Shown: positions 1 through 8,762 of the stretch, piece by piece
How the letters are laid out: each line of letters starts with the position of its first letter
Position numbering within the stretch: the first letter of the stretch is position 1
NCBI RefSeq assembly: GCF_014649735.1
Contig: NZ_BMTP01000011.1
Span: 124,001 to 188,000 of the forward strand
DNA from: Streptomyces lavendofoliae
GTDB lineage: Bacteria; Actinomycetota; Actinomycetes; Streptomycetales; Streptomycetaceae
Direction of reading: 5' to 3'
Length of the DNA: 64,000 nucleotides
Translations under genes and position numbers: made by a program
The notes under the pieces: model-generated
What the model saw: only the letters and a program-made list of their open reading frames with translations
Database searches by the model: none
Told to the model about the DNA's origin: nothing

Positions 1-76
1 ACTGGCTGTCGACCAGGGTGCCGTCCCAGTCGAACAGCAGGCAGTTGGCGTGGCGCGGGGCGAGGTCGGGATGCAT
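1..76 (-). CDS. HAD-superfamily phosphatase, N-terminal fragment (cut by window edge)
   Basis: Only the first 25 codons lie in the window. They contain CLLFDWDGTLVDSQ, the HAD motif I DxDGTLVDS, whose two aspartates are the nucleophile and the general acid of phosphoryl transfer. This spelling is typical of the beta-phosphoglucomutase/phosphoglycolate phosphatase branch. It is the last visible gene of the minus-strand cyclitol operon, 155 bases after the MFS gene. By inference it could remove phosphate from a sugar or cyclitol phosphate. The substrate cannot be judged from the fragment. The start is the ATG at 74-76. Confidence 0.7.
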   Translation of the reverse strand, partial: MHPDLAPRHANCLLFDWDGTLVDSQ

Positions 77-91
77 GTGGGAGGCGCTTTC

Positions 92-172
92 CGGGTCGGG
101 TCGGGTCGGTACGGATCGTTTCGGGTCGGTACGGGTTCGTGCGGGGCGGTCGGTCGGGGTCGGGCGGCGGTC
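92..172. repeat. degenerate GGGTCGGT/GGTCG simple repeat
   Basis: Short tandem units of GGGTC and GGTCG(G)TAC follow one another in the gap between the MFS and HAD genes. No coding or clear hairpin structure is seen. It is probably slippage-prone spacer sequence. Confidence 0.5.
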
Positions 173-231
173 CCTGGCGGGGGCCGGGTTCGGCGGTGGG
201 ACGACCGGAGGCGGTGGGGGAGGGGCGGCGG

Positions 232-1620
232 TCAGTCGGCGTGGTACGCGACGGCGGCCGGGCGTGCGGTCGCCACCAGTGGTGTACCCCGCGTCTCGGG
301 CATCCAGCGTGCCAGTGCCAGCGCCGACGCGCCCGTGATGGCCGCGTACAGCGCGAACGTGCCCGCCAGCGACAGCTGCTGGACCAGCGGCAGGAACGTC
401 GTGGCGACCACGAAGTCGGCCGCCCAGTGGGCCGCCGTGGCGAGGCTCATCAGCGCTCCCCGTACCTCCGAGGGATAGATCTCGGAGATGTACACCCAGA
501 ACACGGCGGCGGGGCCGACCGCCCCGGCCGTGATGAAGACGCACAGCAGCAGAGCGGTGACGGCGCCCTCGTGGCCGAAGAGCCCGGCGAAGGTGATGCC
601 GAGGGCGGTGAGCGCCATCACGAGGAGGCCGCCGATCATCAGGGGCCGCCGTCCCCAGCGGTCGAGGAACATGACGGTGATCACCGTGGCCGCGACGTTG
701 CACGTACCCACCAGGATCGAGCCGATGATGCCTCCGGCCGATGTGAGGCCACTGGAGGCCAGGATCGTCGGCGCGTAGTAGATGGCCGTGTTGAGGCCGG
801 TGAGGTGCACCAGGACCGCGATGGCGAGGCCCAGTGCCACCCACCGGCGGCCGGCACGGTGGCATGCCGACCGCAGTCCGACACCACGCGAGCGGCCCGC
901 AGCCGTCCGCCCTGCCGCCGTCCGGCTGCCCGGCGTCCGGCCTTCCGCCTCCCGGCCCTCTTCGGCCGGGGCATCCCCCAGCTCGATGCCCAGCCGGGCC
1001 GCCGCCTGCGCCGCCCGACGGCCGTACCCCCTGCCGCGCAGCCAGTCCGGGGACTCGGGGACGAGGAACATGCCGGCCAGCAGAAGGAGGGCGGGCACGG
1101 TGCCCACGGCCATCATCGTGCGCCAGGCTCCGGCCGGTTCCAGGGCGTAGGCGGCGAGATAGGACGACAGCAGCCCGATGGTGATCATGAGCTGGTTGAG
1201 CGTCACGAGTGCGCCCCGGCGCGCCGGTGGCGCGATCTCGGAGATGTACAGGGGTACCGCGAACGACGTGGCGCCCAGCGACAGGCCGACGAGGAAGCGC
1301 CCGGCCAGGAGCAGCCCGGCGCCGTCGGCCGCCGCCGACGCGAGAGAACCCACCGCGTACGCCGCCGCCGCCGCACCGATCACGGGGAGCCGGCCGAAGC
1401 GGTCCGCGAGCCGCCCACTGCTGGGAGCCGTCAGCGCGGCTCCCAGCAGGGCGGCGGACACGGCGGCGCCCTGGGCCCAGGACGAGAGGCCGTAGTCGGC
1501 GCTGACGAGCGGCAGGGCACCGGCGATGACGCCCGTGCCGTAACCGAACAGCAACCCGCCGATGGACGCGACGAAGATCGTGAGCCTGCGGGTGACCGCC
1601 GGCGATCCCGTCGAGGTCAC
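232..1620 (-). CDS. sugar-porter-type MFS transporter
   Basis: The 462-residue membrane protein has about 12 hydrophobic segments and carries the sugar porter family signatures. These are GRLADRFGRLPVIG after TM2, PESPDWLRGRG (the PESPRWL motif) after TM6, FLDRWGRRPLMIG in the C-terminal half, and PETRGTP near the end. Members move hexoses or inositols with protons. In this operon a cyclitol or its precursor is the likely cargo (inference); import versus export cannot be told from sequence. The GTG start at 1618-1620 overlaps the stop of the upstream dehydrogenase by 4 bases, which argues for translational coupling. A longer frame upstream is only the antisense-like extension through that dehydrogenase. 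Confidence 0.85.
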   Translation of the reverse strand: MTSTGSPAVTRRLTIFVASIGGLLFGYGTGVIAGALPLVSADYGLSSWAQGAAVSAALLGAALTAPSSGRLADRFGRLPVIGAAAAAYAVGSLASAAADGAGLLLAGRFLVGLSLGATSFAVPLYISEIAPPARRGALVTLNQLMITIGLLSSYLAAYALEPAGAWRTMMAVGTVPALLLLAGMFLVPESPDWLRGRGYGRRAAQAAARLGIELGDAPAEEGREAEGRTPGSRTAAGRTAAGRSRGVGLRSACHRAGRRWVALGLAIAVLVHLTGLNTAIYYAPTILASSGLTSAGGIIGSILVGTCNVAATVITVMFLDRWGRRPLMIGGLLVMALTALGITFAGLFGHEGAVTALLLCVFITAGAVGPAAVFWVYISEIYPSEVRGALMSLATAAHWAADFVVATTFLPLVQQLSLAGTFALYAAITGASALALARWMPETRGTPLVATARPAAVAYHAD

Positions 1621-2657
1621 CGGGGCTCCGGCGCGTCGTCCGAGGTCTCCACGGCGGCGCCGCCGGCGGCCGCGGACGCCACCAGCGCGCTGCCCACCCG
1701 GGCGGTGCGCCGGGAGTCGGAGAGCGACATCGGCGCGGGGACGCCGTCGCGTACGGCCCGCGCGAACGCGTCGACCTGGAGCCGGTAGTGGTCGGCCGCC
1801 GGGACGGTCTCCTCGCGGACGCCGTCCTGGGTGAGGACGGTGACGACCCCGTCCTCGGCGTCCATGGCCCAGGCGTTGCGCACCATGACGGTGCCATGAG
1901 TGCCCTGGAGTTCGTACGCGGCGCGGGGGCCGTAGTCGATGCTGTAGTCGACGACCGCCGAACGGCCCTGTCCGAAGTCCATGGTCGCCACCGCGCTGGT
2001 GTCGACCGCGAGGCCCGGGCGGCTGCTGAACCGGGCCCTCACCCGTTCGGGTGCCTGCCCGAAGAACAGCAGTGGCGCGTCGACGGCGTAGCAGCCGACG
2101 TCCCACGTGGCGCCGCCGCCCAGGGCGGGGTCCAGCCGGATGTTGTCGCTGCCGCTCTCGATGCGGAACGCGAAGGAGGCCCGCACGAGGCGCAGTTCGC
2201 CGATCTCGCCCGAGGCGAGGATGTCGGCGGCGCGCCGCTGCTGCGGGTGGAAGCGGTACATGAAGGCCTCCATCACGGTCCGTGAGGCGGCCTCGGCGGC
2301 CTTCTCGATCCGTGCGCAGCCGTCCTCGTCCATCGCCATGGGCTTCTCGACCAGGACGTGCTTGCCGGCCGCCAGCGCCCGCAGGGTCCACTCGACGTGG
2401 CCGGTGTTCGGCAGCGGTATGTAGACGGCGTCGATCCCGGGGTCGGCCAGGAGCGCCGCGTAGTCGCGGTGGACGGTGGCGCCGAACCGGCGGCCGAGTT
2501 CCGCCGCGGCGGCCGCCCGCTCGGGGCGGCTGGCGACTGCCGAGAGCGCGCAGCCGTCCGTCGCCGCGATGGCCGGCATCAGATGGGTCGCGATGTAGGA
2601 GGTGGCGCCGAGTACGCCCCAGCGCAGGGTGTCGTGGTGGTGCTGTGGTGCTGTCAT
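1617..2657 (-). CDS. Gfo/Idh/MocA family NAD(P)-dependent oxidoreductase
   Basis: The 346-residue protein opens with a Rossmann fold (GVLGATSYIATHLMPAI, residues ~14-30) and has the family's catalytic EKP lysine motif in HVLVEKPMAMD (~98-108), followed by the C-terminal substrate domain. The family includes inositol 2-dehydrogenase, glucose-fructose oxidoreductase and several dehydrogenases of aminocyclitol pathways. A cyclitol or keto-cyclitol substrate is therefore plausible here, but this is an inference. It lies 16 bases downstream of the GMC oxidoreductase and overlaps the MFS start by 4 bases, so the genes are probably co-transcribed. Confidence 0.85.
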   Translation of the reverse strand: MTAPQHHHDTLRWGVLGATSYIATHLMPAIAATDGCALSAVASRPERAAAAAELGRRFGATVHRDYAALLADPGIDAVYIPLPNTGHVEWTLRALAAGKHVLVEKPMAMDEDGCARIEKAAEAASRTVMEAFMYRFHPQQRRAADILASGEIGELRLVRASFAFRIESGSDNIRLDPALGGGATWDVGCYAVDAPLLFFGQAPERVRARFSSRPGLAVDTSAVATMDFGQGRSAVVDYSIDYGPRAAYELQGTHGTVMVRNAWAMDAEDGVVTVLTQDGVREETVPAADHYRLQVDAFARAVRDGVPAPMSLSDSRRTARVGSALVASAAAGGAAVETSDDAPEPR

Positions 2658-2673
2658 ACGTGGTGGTCCTGCC

Positions 2674-4206
2674 TCATGCGTTGTCTTCTCGGATGAACCG
2701 GGCCGCGCGTTCGGCGACCGCGGCCACGGCCGCGTGGATGTTGCCGGTGATCATGTTGGGGACGACGGAGGCGTCGGCCACGCGCAGGCCGTCCACGCCC
2801 CGCACCCGCAGCCTCGGGTCGACGACCGCGCCGCCGTCCCCGTCCACCCCCATCCGGCAGGTGCCGACCGGGTGGAACTGCGTCTGGGCGTGCGCGCGTA
2901 CGAACCCCTCCAGTTCGCCGCGGCTCGCCGTGGCCCCGAGCGGGGCGCGCCCGGTGGTCAGACCGGCGAGCGGATCGGTGGCGGCGATGTCCAGGGCGAT
3001 GCGCACCCCCTCCACCAGCACGTCCACGTCGGCCGGGTGGGTGAGGTAGGCCGGGTCGATCAGGGGATGTGCGTCCGGGTCGGCGGAGGCCAGGGTGAGC
3101 CGGCCACGGCTGAGGGGACGGGTCACACCCGGACCGATGGTGAAGCCGTGACCGAGACGCGCGGCGTTGTTGAGGTTCTTCATGGGGGCGAAGGACAGCT
3201 GCACCTCCGGCTCCTCCGACGCCGCGCCGAGGCGGACGAAGCCGCCGGCCTCGCCGAGGTTGGAGAAGGCGGCGACGGGGTGGCCCTCGGTGGTGTCGTA
3301 CGCCAGGGAGACCTGCACGTGGTCGTGGAGGCCGGCGCCCACACCCGGCAGGTCCACGGCGACGCCGATGTCCAGCGCCGCCAGGTCGCCGGCCGGACCT
3401 ATGCCGCTGAGCAGCAGCAGTTGCGGGGCGGCGACGGCGCCCGCGCACACCACGACCTCCGACGCGCATCGTACGGAGGTCACCGTGCCACCGTGCCGGA
3501 CCCGCACGCCCGTGACGCGGTCACCCTCCAGCAGGAGGCCGTGCACGGTCGCGTCCGTGGCGAGCGTGAGATTGGGGCGCTCCAGGGCGGGGCCCAGATG
3601 GGTGCGGGCGGTATTGCCCCGGCGGGCCGGCGCGCCCGGTGCGCCGGCGGTGCGGGTCGTGCGGTAGAGGCCCACGCCCTCCTGACGGCCGGCGTTGAAG
3701 TCCGCGTTGTGCGGCAGTCCGTATTTCCGGGCGGCCTCGACGAAAGCGGCGGCGAAGGGGTGGGGCTCGGTGTTCTCGGCCACGGGCAGCGTGCCGTACG
3801 GCGTCTCCCGGGCGGGGCCTTCCAGGGCCTCCAGGTAGGGGAGGAAGTGGCGGGCGTTCCAGGTCTCGCCGCCCCAGCGCTGCCAGGCGTCGAAGTCGGA
3901 GGCGGCGCCACGGATGTGCACCATGGCGTTGATGGCGCCGGACCCGCCGACGACCCGGCCGCGCGGCCAGGCCAGGCGCCTGCCGCCGAGGGCGGGCTGC
4001 GGGACGGTGCGGTAGCCCCAGTCCAGTTCGCCGCCGAGCAGCGACGGCCAGGAGGCGGGCCGGGCGATCCGCGGGTCGGTGTCCGCCGGTCCGGCCTCCA
4101 GGACCAGGACGCCGCGGTCGGGGTCCTCACTCAGCCGGGCGGCGACGACGCTGCCGGCCGCGCCCGCGCCGACCACGATGTAGTCGTAGGTGCTGAAACG
4201 TTCCAT
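2674..4206 (-). CDS. GMC family flavin-dependent alcohol oxidoreductase
   Basis: The 510-residue length is normal for choline-dehydrogenase-like GMC enzymes. It has the FAD dinucleotide fold YDYIVVGAGAAGSVVAARL followed by VLVLEAG, the first GMC signature RGRVVGGSGAINAMVHIRG (~80-98), and the C-terminal FHPVGTCRMG histidine region (~440-450). The end segment NMITGNIHAAVAAVAERAA is also typical. These enzymes oxidise primary or secondary alcohols to carbonyls using FAD. Within this operon it may oxidise a hydroxyl of the cyclitol made by the upstream cyclase (inference). Gaps are 54 bases to the SDR gene upstream and 16 bases to the next gene. Confidence 0.88.
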   Translation of the reverse strand: MERFSTYDYIVVGAGAAGSVVAARLSEDPDRGVLVLEAGPADTDPRIARPASWPSLLGGELDWGYRTVPQPALGGRRLAWPRGRVVGGSGAINAMVHIRGAASDFDAWQRWGGETWNARHFLPYLEALEGPARETPYGTLPVAENTEPHPFAAAFVEAARKYGLPHNADFNAGRQEGVGLYRTTRTAGAPGAPARRGNTARTHLGPALERPNLTLATDATVHGLLLEGDRVTGVRVRHGGTVTSVRCASEVVVCAGAVAAPQLLLLSGIGPAGDLAALDIGVAVDLPGVGAGLHDHVQVSLAYDTTEGHPVAAFSNLGEAGGFVRLGAASEEPEVQLSFAPMKNLNNAARLGHGFTIGPGVTRPLSRGRLTLASADPDAHPLIDPAYLTHPADVDVLVEGVRIALDIAATDPLAGLTTGRAPLGATASRGELEGFVRAHAQTQFHPVGTCRMGVDGDGGAVVDPRLRVRGVDGLRVADASVVPNMITGNIHAAVAAVAERAARFIREDNA

Positions 4207-4260
4207 GGTGTTCTTTCACTGCCCTTCACTGTGCTGAGCAGGGGGAGGGGCGGTCCGGTG

Positions 4261-5037
4261 TCAGGTCGCGAGGAAGCCGCCGTCGACGCCGATGACCTGG
4301 CCGTTGACGTACGACGACGAGGCGGAGAACAGCCAGAGCGCCACGTCGGCCACCTGGCGCGGCGTGCCGATCTCACCGGACGGGATCAGGCCGCGCCAGG
4401 TGGTGGCCCCGCCCACGGCCGCCTCCGAGGCGGCCAGCATGTCGGATTCGATCGGCCCCGGGGCGAGGGCGTTGACACGGACGCCCTCGTGGGCGTGCTC
4501 CATGGCCGCCGTGCGGGTCAGCGCGACCGCGGCGTGCTTGGAGGCGACGTACGCGCCGATGCCGGGGAAGACGGTCCGGACGCCGTGCACCGAGGTGTTG
4601 TTGACGATGCTGCCGCCGCCCTGCGCGGACATGATCCGCAGCTCCTCCCGCATGCACAGCCACAGCCCGCGGGCGTTGACGGCGATGGTGCGGTCGAAGT
4701 CCTCGGGGGTCAGGTCGACCAGCCGCCCGTCGCCGGGGATTCCCGCGTTGTTGAAGGCGCAGTCGACCCGGCCGTACCGCTCGACGGTCCGGGCGAAGAG
4801 CTCCTGGACCTCGTCGGGGCTGGTGACGTCGCATCGGACGAAGGTCGCCTCGCCTCCCCGGTCCAGGATCTCGCGCTCGGTCCCGGCGCCGCGCTCCTCG
4901 CTGCGGGCGGCGATGACGACGCGCATCCCGGCCTCGGCGAACGCGAGTGCGGACGCGCGGCCGATTCCCGCGCTGCCGCCGGTGACGACGACGACCGCCT
5001 TCTCCGGCGGGGCCGTCCGGGCGGCACCGTCGCTCAT
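4261..5037 (-). CDS. short-chain dehydrogenase/reductase (classical SDR)
   Basis: The 258-residue protein has the cofactor motif VTGGSAGIGRA (TGxxxGxG), the NNAG structural motif, a catalytic Ser (NTSVHG) and YVASK (YxxxK), and ends with VNGQVIGVDGGFLA, typical of classical SDRs. The ATG at 5035-5037 overlaps the stop of the cyclase gene by 4 bases (ATGA), which fixes the start and rejects the much longer open frame reaching back to 5466. It is the second gene of the cyclitol operon. A role in NAD(P)-dependent oxidation or reduction of a ring carbonyl is inferred from context only. Confidence 0.88.
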   Translation of the reverse strand: MSDGAARTAPPEKAVVVVTGGSAGIGRASALAFAEAGMRVVIAARSEERGAGTEREILDRGGEATFVRCDVTSPDEVQELFARTVERYGRVDCAFNNAGIPGDGRLVDLTPEDFDRTIAVNARGLWLCMREELRIMSAQGGGSIVNNTSVHGVRTVFPGIGAYVASKHAAVALTRTAAMEHAHEGVRVNALAPGPIESDMLAASEAAVGGATTWRGLIPSGEIGTPRQVADVALWLFSASSSYVNGQVIGVDGGFLAT

Positions 5038-6242
5038 CGGTCGGCCCCGACGGGCCGCCCGGGCCGGCCGGCGTCCGTGCCCAGCAGGCGGGCCATGCCG
5101 TCGCAGGCGCGCTCGATCTCGGCCTCCGTCACGTCGTTGAGGAAGCACACCTCGCCGATCGCGGTGAGCATCGGCAGGTTCTGCATGCCGTCGCGGTGCA
5201 GGACGGTGTCCGCGAGGCCCTCCAGGACGAGGGCGACGTCGCAGAAGAGCGGGTGCGACGGTTCGAGCCCCATGCGCCGTGCCACGGCGACGATGCGCTC
5301 CAGCCGGCCGCCGTCGATCAGGCCCCGGCCCGCGGCTATCAGCGCGGAGAAGACGCAGTCCATGGCCACGGCCTCGCCGTGCAGCAGCTCGGGCAGCGCC
5401 CGCATCTCCACCAGGGGGGAGAACGAGTGTCCGTAGTCGACGGAACGCTTGAGGTCCTTCTCCCACAGATTCGGCTGGAGTTCCTCGGCCATCCCGGCGA
5501 TGGCGCGGCCGATGACCTCGTCGGCCACCGTTCCCGGGAGGCCGTCACTGCCCGGCTCGGGATCCTGGAAGCGCGTTTCGATGAGTTCCGCGCCGTATTC
5601 CTCCAGGAGTTCGAACAACCGGAGGTCCTTGATCAGAGCCATCTTGAAGATCTCGCCCATACCGTTGCGCAGTTGCCGGTCCGGGACGGTGGCGAGGAAG
5701 GACCGGTCGATCAGGGTCCTCGGGGGAGGCGTGTAGGCCCCGAGGCGGTTGCGGTATCCGCCGTAATTGATTCCCGACTTGGCGGCGACGCTGACGTCCA
5801 CCTGACCGAGCAGGGTGGTGGGTACCCGGACGAACGGGATGCCCCGCCGGTAGAGGCTCGCGGCGAGCCCCACCACGTCGGCCACGACCCCGCCGCCGAT
5901 GACGATCGGCGGCGAACTGAGCCGATTGGTGCCCACCTCGTTCAGTTTGTTGACGACTTCCAGCACGCGCTCGATGGACTTGTTCTCCTCCGAGCCGGGA
6001 AGCGTCAGATACTCGACCTTCACTTCGTTTTCCGAGAAGTACGCGCGCACCGCGGCGCCGTACAGCTCGTCGACGGAATGGTCGAGAATCACCAGACGTG
6101 TTCCGGAGCCGCGTCCGCCGCCCGGAATGGTGAGCAGTTCGGGGTTTTCCGGATTCAGCAGACCGTGCGATTCGACTATCTCGTATGCGACGGGTAATTC
6201 GGTCTGGATCTTCCAACTCTGCTGACGTGAAGCGTGGTTCAC
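5034..6242 (-). CDS. sedoheptulose 7-phosphate cyclase-type sugar phosphate cyclase (EEVS/EVS-like)
   Basis: This 402-residue enzyme belongs to the 3-dehydroquinate synthase fold. It has GGGVVADVVGLAAS (NAD site, ~116-129), NRLGAYTPPPRTLID (~165-179), NGMGEIFKMALIKD with metal ligand E197, and the metal histidines H272 (DYGHSFSP) and H288 (LLHGEAVAMD). The NRLGAY segment and the dehydrogenase/phosphatase neighbours fit C7-cyclitol synthases rather than the aromatic-pathway enzyme. Such enzymes turn sedoheptulose 7-phosphate into 2-epi-5-epi-valiolone or 2-epi-valiolone. I cannot separate these two products or desmethyl-4-deoxygadusol by eye. The chosen GTG start at 6240-6242 has GAGAGGGAG upstream; an ATG at 6308 lies inside the predicted promoter. 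It is the first gene of its operon. Confidence 0.85.
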   Translation of the reverse strand: MNHASRQQSWKIQTELPVAYEIVESHGLLNPENPELLTIPGGGRGSGTRLVILDHSVDELYGAAVRAYFSENEVKVEYLTLPGSEENKSIERVLEVVNKLNEVGTNRLSSPPIVIGGGVVADVVGLAASLYRRGIPFVRVPTTLLGQVDVSVAAKSGINYGGYRNRLGAYTPPPRTLIDRSFLATVPDRQLRNGMGEIFKMALIKDLRLFELLEEYGAELIETRFQDPEPGSDGLPGTVADEVIGRAIAGMAEELQPNLWEKDLKRSVDYGHSFSPLVEMRALPELLHGEAVAMDCVFSALIAAGRGLIDGGRLERIVAVARRMGLEPSHPLFCDVALVLEGLADTVLHRDGMQNLPMLTAIGEVCFLNDVTEAEIERACDGMARLLGTDAGRPGRPVGADR

Positions 6243-6290
6243 CGTGTTTCTCCCTCTCACCGACGCAGCATTCGATTTGTTGCACGTCGA

Positions 6291-6319
6291 AACATACAGC
6301 GGGGTCACGGCGCAGCCAA
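6291..6319 (-). promoter_or_regulatory. predicted sigma-70-type promoter of the cyclase operon
   Basis: On the minus strand TTGGCT (-35) and TATGTT (-10) are separated by exactly 17 bases. Transcription would start near 6284, giving a leader of about 40 bases that contains the GAGAGGGAG ribosome-binding site. This is prediction by eye. Confidence 0.5.
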
Positions 6320-6818
6320 TCGGAAGATATGCCCCCTATGGGTAGATTGTCCGTAGAGTCGCTGCGGGTGATTGGTCGGTTCTGTTGCTCTGGGGTCGGC
6401 CGGGCCCGGCGGCGAGGGTGGCGTCCTCGGTGACCTGAATGGCGTCCCTCCTCGGTCGGTCCACTCCCGGAACCACCGTTCGTAGCGGCGGTTCCGCACC
6501 CGCCTCAGGGGCCGAAACAATTCGGTGCGACGGCCTTGGGTCGCGGTGCGCCGACCGCTTCTCACGGTGAGTTCGTATACGGTTTAACATCTTTCTCTGT
6601 GGTGTATCTCACCGCCTTCGGTTTCCTTTGGGTCCTGCGTTTTGAGACCGCAGAACTAAAGAACCGGACGGCCCGTACGAATAACCGCCGGTAACCCCGT
6701 CGCCTCTGCGCGGAGGCGCAGACCCGAGCCCATGCCGGCCCCGCACGCGGGCCCCGGCAAGCGTCGTCCCCACGCCCCGCCCCTCGCGGGGAACTCCCCG
6801 GACCACACCTCTTGCGGG
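6320..6818. other. intergenic spacer between cyclitol and lasso loci
   Basis: About 500 bases without a convincing gene. It is less GC-rich than its surroundings near 6330-6360 and 6575-6610, as expected upstream of a promoter. Short open frames here lack ribosome-binding sites or recognisable protein features. Confidence 0.6.
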
Positions 6819-8756
6819 TCAGGCGAGGTGTTGCGCCGCTGCCAGCCGGCGGTAGCGGACGTCGGTCGTGAGCAACTGCGCGTGCGTGCCGGCCGCCCGT
6901 ATCCGCCCGGCTTCCAGCAGCAGGATCTGATCGGCCGTGGTGACCGTCGACAGCCGGTGGGCGATCACCAGAATCGTGGTGGTGCGGCGGATGTCCGCCA
7001 GGGTCTCGTGCAGCGCCGCCTCGTTGGCGGCGTCGAGCTGGGAGGTCGCCTCGTCCAGCAGGAGGAGTCCCGGGCGGCGCAGCAGGGCGCGGGCGATGGC
7101 CACCCGCTGCCGTTCCCCACCGGACAGGGTGCTGCCGCGATGGCCGATGGGGGTGTCGATTCCGTCGGGCAGGCGCGCCACGAGGGAGTCCAGGCGGGTG
7201 CGGTGAAGGACGTCGTGCAGCTGCGCCGCATCGGCGTCGGGGGCGCTGAGGAGGAGGTTGTCCCGCAGGGTGCCGGACAGGATCGGTGAGTCCTGCTCGA
7301 CGTAACCGATGAGTGCGCGCAGCCGGGACAGCGGGAGGCGCGCGATGTCCTGGCCGTCGAGGAGGATGCGACCACCGTCCGGTTGGTAGAAGCGCTCGAG
7401 CAGGGAGAAGACGGTGGTCTTGCCCGCTCCCGACGGGCCGACCAGGGCCGTGGTGGTCCGCGGTGGCACGGTGAAGGTCAGGTCCTCGTGCACGGCCGGG
7501 GAGCCGGGGCCGTAGGAGAAGCGCACCCCCTGGAAGACGACGCGGGCGGGACTGCGGGGCCGCGCCGCGCCGGCCGGGGCCGGGAGCGGACCGGCCGGCT
7601 CGGTCTCCATGGAGTGGACCTCGCCGATACGCGCGGCGGCGGCCGATCCCGCCTGCAACAGGCCGACCGCCTCGACCAGTTGCCCGACGCGCGGGGCGAG
7701 CGCGAAGACGTACAGGAGGAAGGCGACGAGGGTCGACACGGTGATGGCTCCGGTCGCCACCCGCGCTCCGCCCACGCCCAGGACGACGAGGAAGGACAGC
7801 TGCACGGCGACGGTGGAGGTGGTGGCCGACAGGGCCTGCCACCGGGCGGCCCGGGTCCCGGCCCGACGGGCGTCCTCGGCCGCCCGGTGCAGACCGGCCG
7901 TCTCCCGGCCTTCGGCACCCGACGCCTTGATGGTGCGCAGGGCGCCCAGGGTGCGTTCCAGCAGGGAGCCCATGCGGCCCACCGCCTCCTGGGCCCGGCG
8001 GGCGGCCCGGCCGATGTGGGGGACGGCCACGGCGACGGTCGCGCCAATGAGCGCGATGGTGACCAGCGTGATGCTCAGCAGCACCGGGTCAAGGAGCGCC
8101 ATCAGCAGCAGCGTCGCCACCACGACCACCAGGCCGCTGCCGGCGGTGGCGATCGAGCGTGTGGCGACCTGGCGCAGCACTGTGGTGTCGGACGTCACCC
8201 GGGAGATCAGCTCACCCGGCTCGGTGCGGTTGAGCTCGGGCAGCCGCAGGCGCGGCAGGCGCTCCGACAGGCGCCGGCGCGCCGTGCAGGCGACCGACTC
8301 GGCGGTGCGCTCCAGCACGTACTGGCCCAGTGCGGCGGTGGCGGCGCCCGCGACGACCAGGGCACTGAGCGCGGCCAGTGCGCCCAGCGCGGGGTGCCCG
8401 TGGTCAAGGTCGTCCACCATGCGCTTGGCCACCAGCGGCTGGGCCAGGGCCAGCAGGCTCCCCACCAGGGACAGCGCGCTGCCGAGGAGGAGGCCGGCGC
8501 GGTGCGGCCGCAGGTGGGTGAGGACGAGCCAGGGACGCGCCCGCTCGTCGCGCACGGCGGGCGCTCCCGGGCGTGCGGCGCGTGCGTCGGCTGCCTCGGA
8601 ACGTACGCCGCCGGCCGGCGCGGGGTTGCTCGGCGCTGGCGGTTCCGGCGGTGCGCCGGGGTCCTCCGAGGCGGGCGACGGCTCCGCGCGGCGGTCCGTG
8701 CGCCCGGGCGCGGGTGGTCGGAGGGGAGGCTCCGCGAACTGCGGGGAGGAGGTCAC
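6819..8756 (-). CDS. lasso peptide ABC exporter (fused permease and ATPase)
   Basis: The 645-residue protein has a proline/alanine-rich N-terminal tail (~1-75), a six-helix type-1 exporter membrane domain (~80-370) and an ATPase domain with Walker A GPSGAGKTT (440-448), signature LSGGERQ (544-550), Walker B LLLLDEA (564-570) and switch histidine H600. In actinobacterial class II lasso clusters such half-size exporters (protein D) secrete the mature peptide and give self-protection. It has no C39 peptidase domain, consistent with leader removal by the separate B2 protein. The GTG start is 6 bases after the B2 stop. It is the last gene of the lasso operon. Confidence 0.9.
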   Translation of the reverse strand: MTSSPQFAEPPLRPPAPGRTDRRAEPSPASEDPGAPPEPPAPSNPAPAGGVRSEAADARAARPGAPAVRDERARPWLVLTHLRPHRAGLLLGSALSLVGSLLALAQPLVAKRMVDDLDHGHPALGALAALSALVVAGAATAALGQYVLERTAESVACTARRRLSERLPRLRLPELNRTEPGELISRVTSDTTVLRQVATRSIATAGSGLVVVVATLLLMALLDPVLLSITLVTIALIGATVAVAVPHIGRAARRAQEAVGRMGSLLERTLGALRTIKASGAEGRETAGLHRAAEDARRAGTRAARWQALSATTSTVAVQLSFLVVLGVGGARVATGAITVSTLVAFLLYVFALAPRVGQLVEAVGLLQAGSAAAARIGEVHSMETEPAGPLPAPAGAARPRSPARVVFQGVRFSYGPGSPAVHEDLTFTVPPRTTTALVGPSGAGKTTVFSLLERFYQPDGGRILLDGQDIARLPLSRLRALIGYVEQDSPILSGTLRDNLLLSAPDADAAQLHDVLHRTRLDSLVARLPDGIDTPIGHRGSTLSGGERQRVAIARALLRRPGLLLLDEATSQLDAANEAALHETLADIRRTTTILVIAHRLSTVTTADQILLLEAGRIRAAGTHAQLLTTDVRYRRLAAAQHLA

Positions 8757-8762
8757 CTGCGC

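Noticed and set aside
2602-5436. A 944-codon plus-strand open frame
   Set aside because: Antisense to the GMC and SDR genes, which have clear family motifs; no ribosome-binding site or homology pattern.
4261-5466. The SDR gene as a 401-residue protein
   Set aside because: The extra N-terminus is out of frame with, and inside, the cyclase gene; the ATGA overlap at 5034-5037 gives a normal-length SDR.
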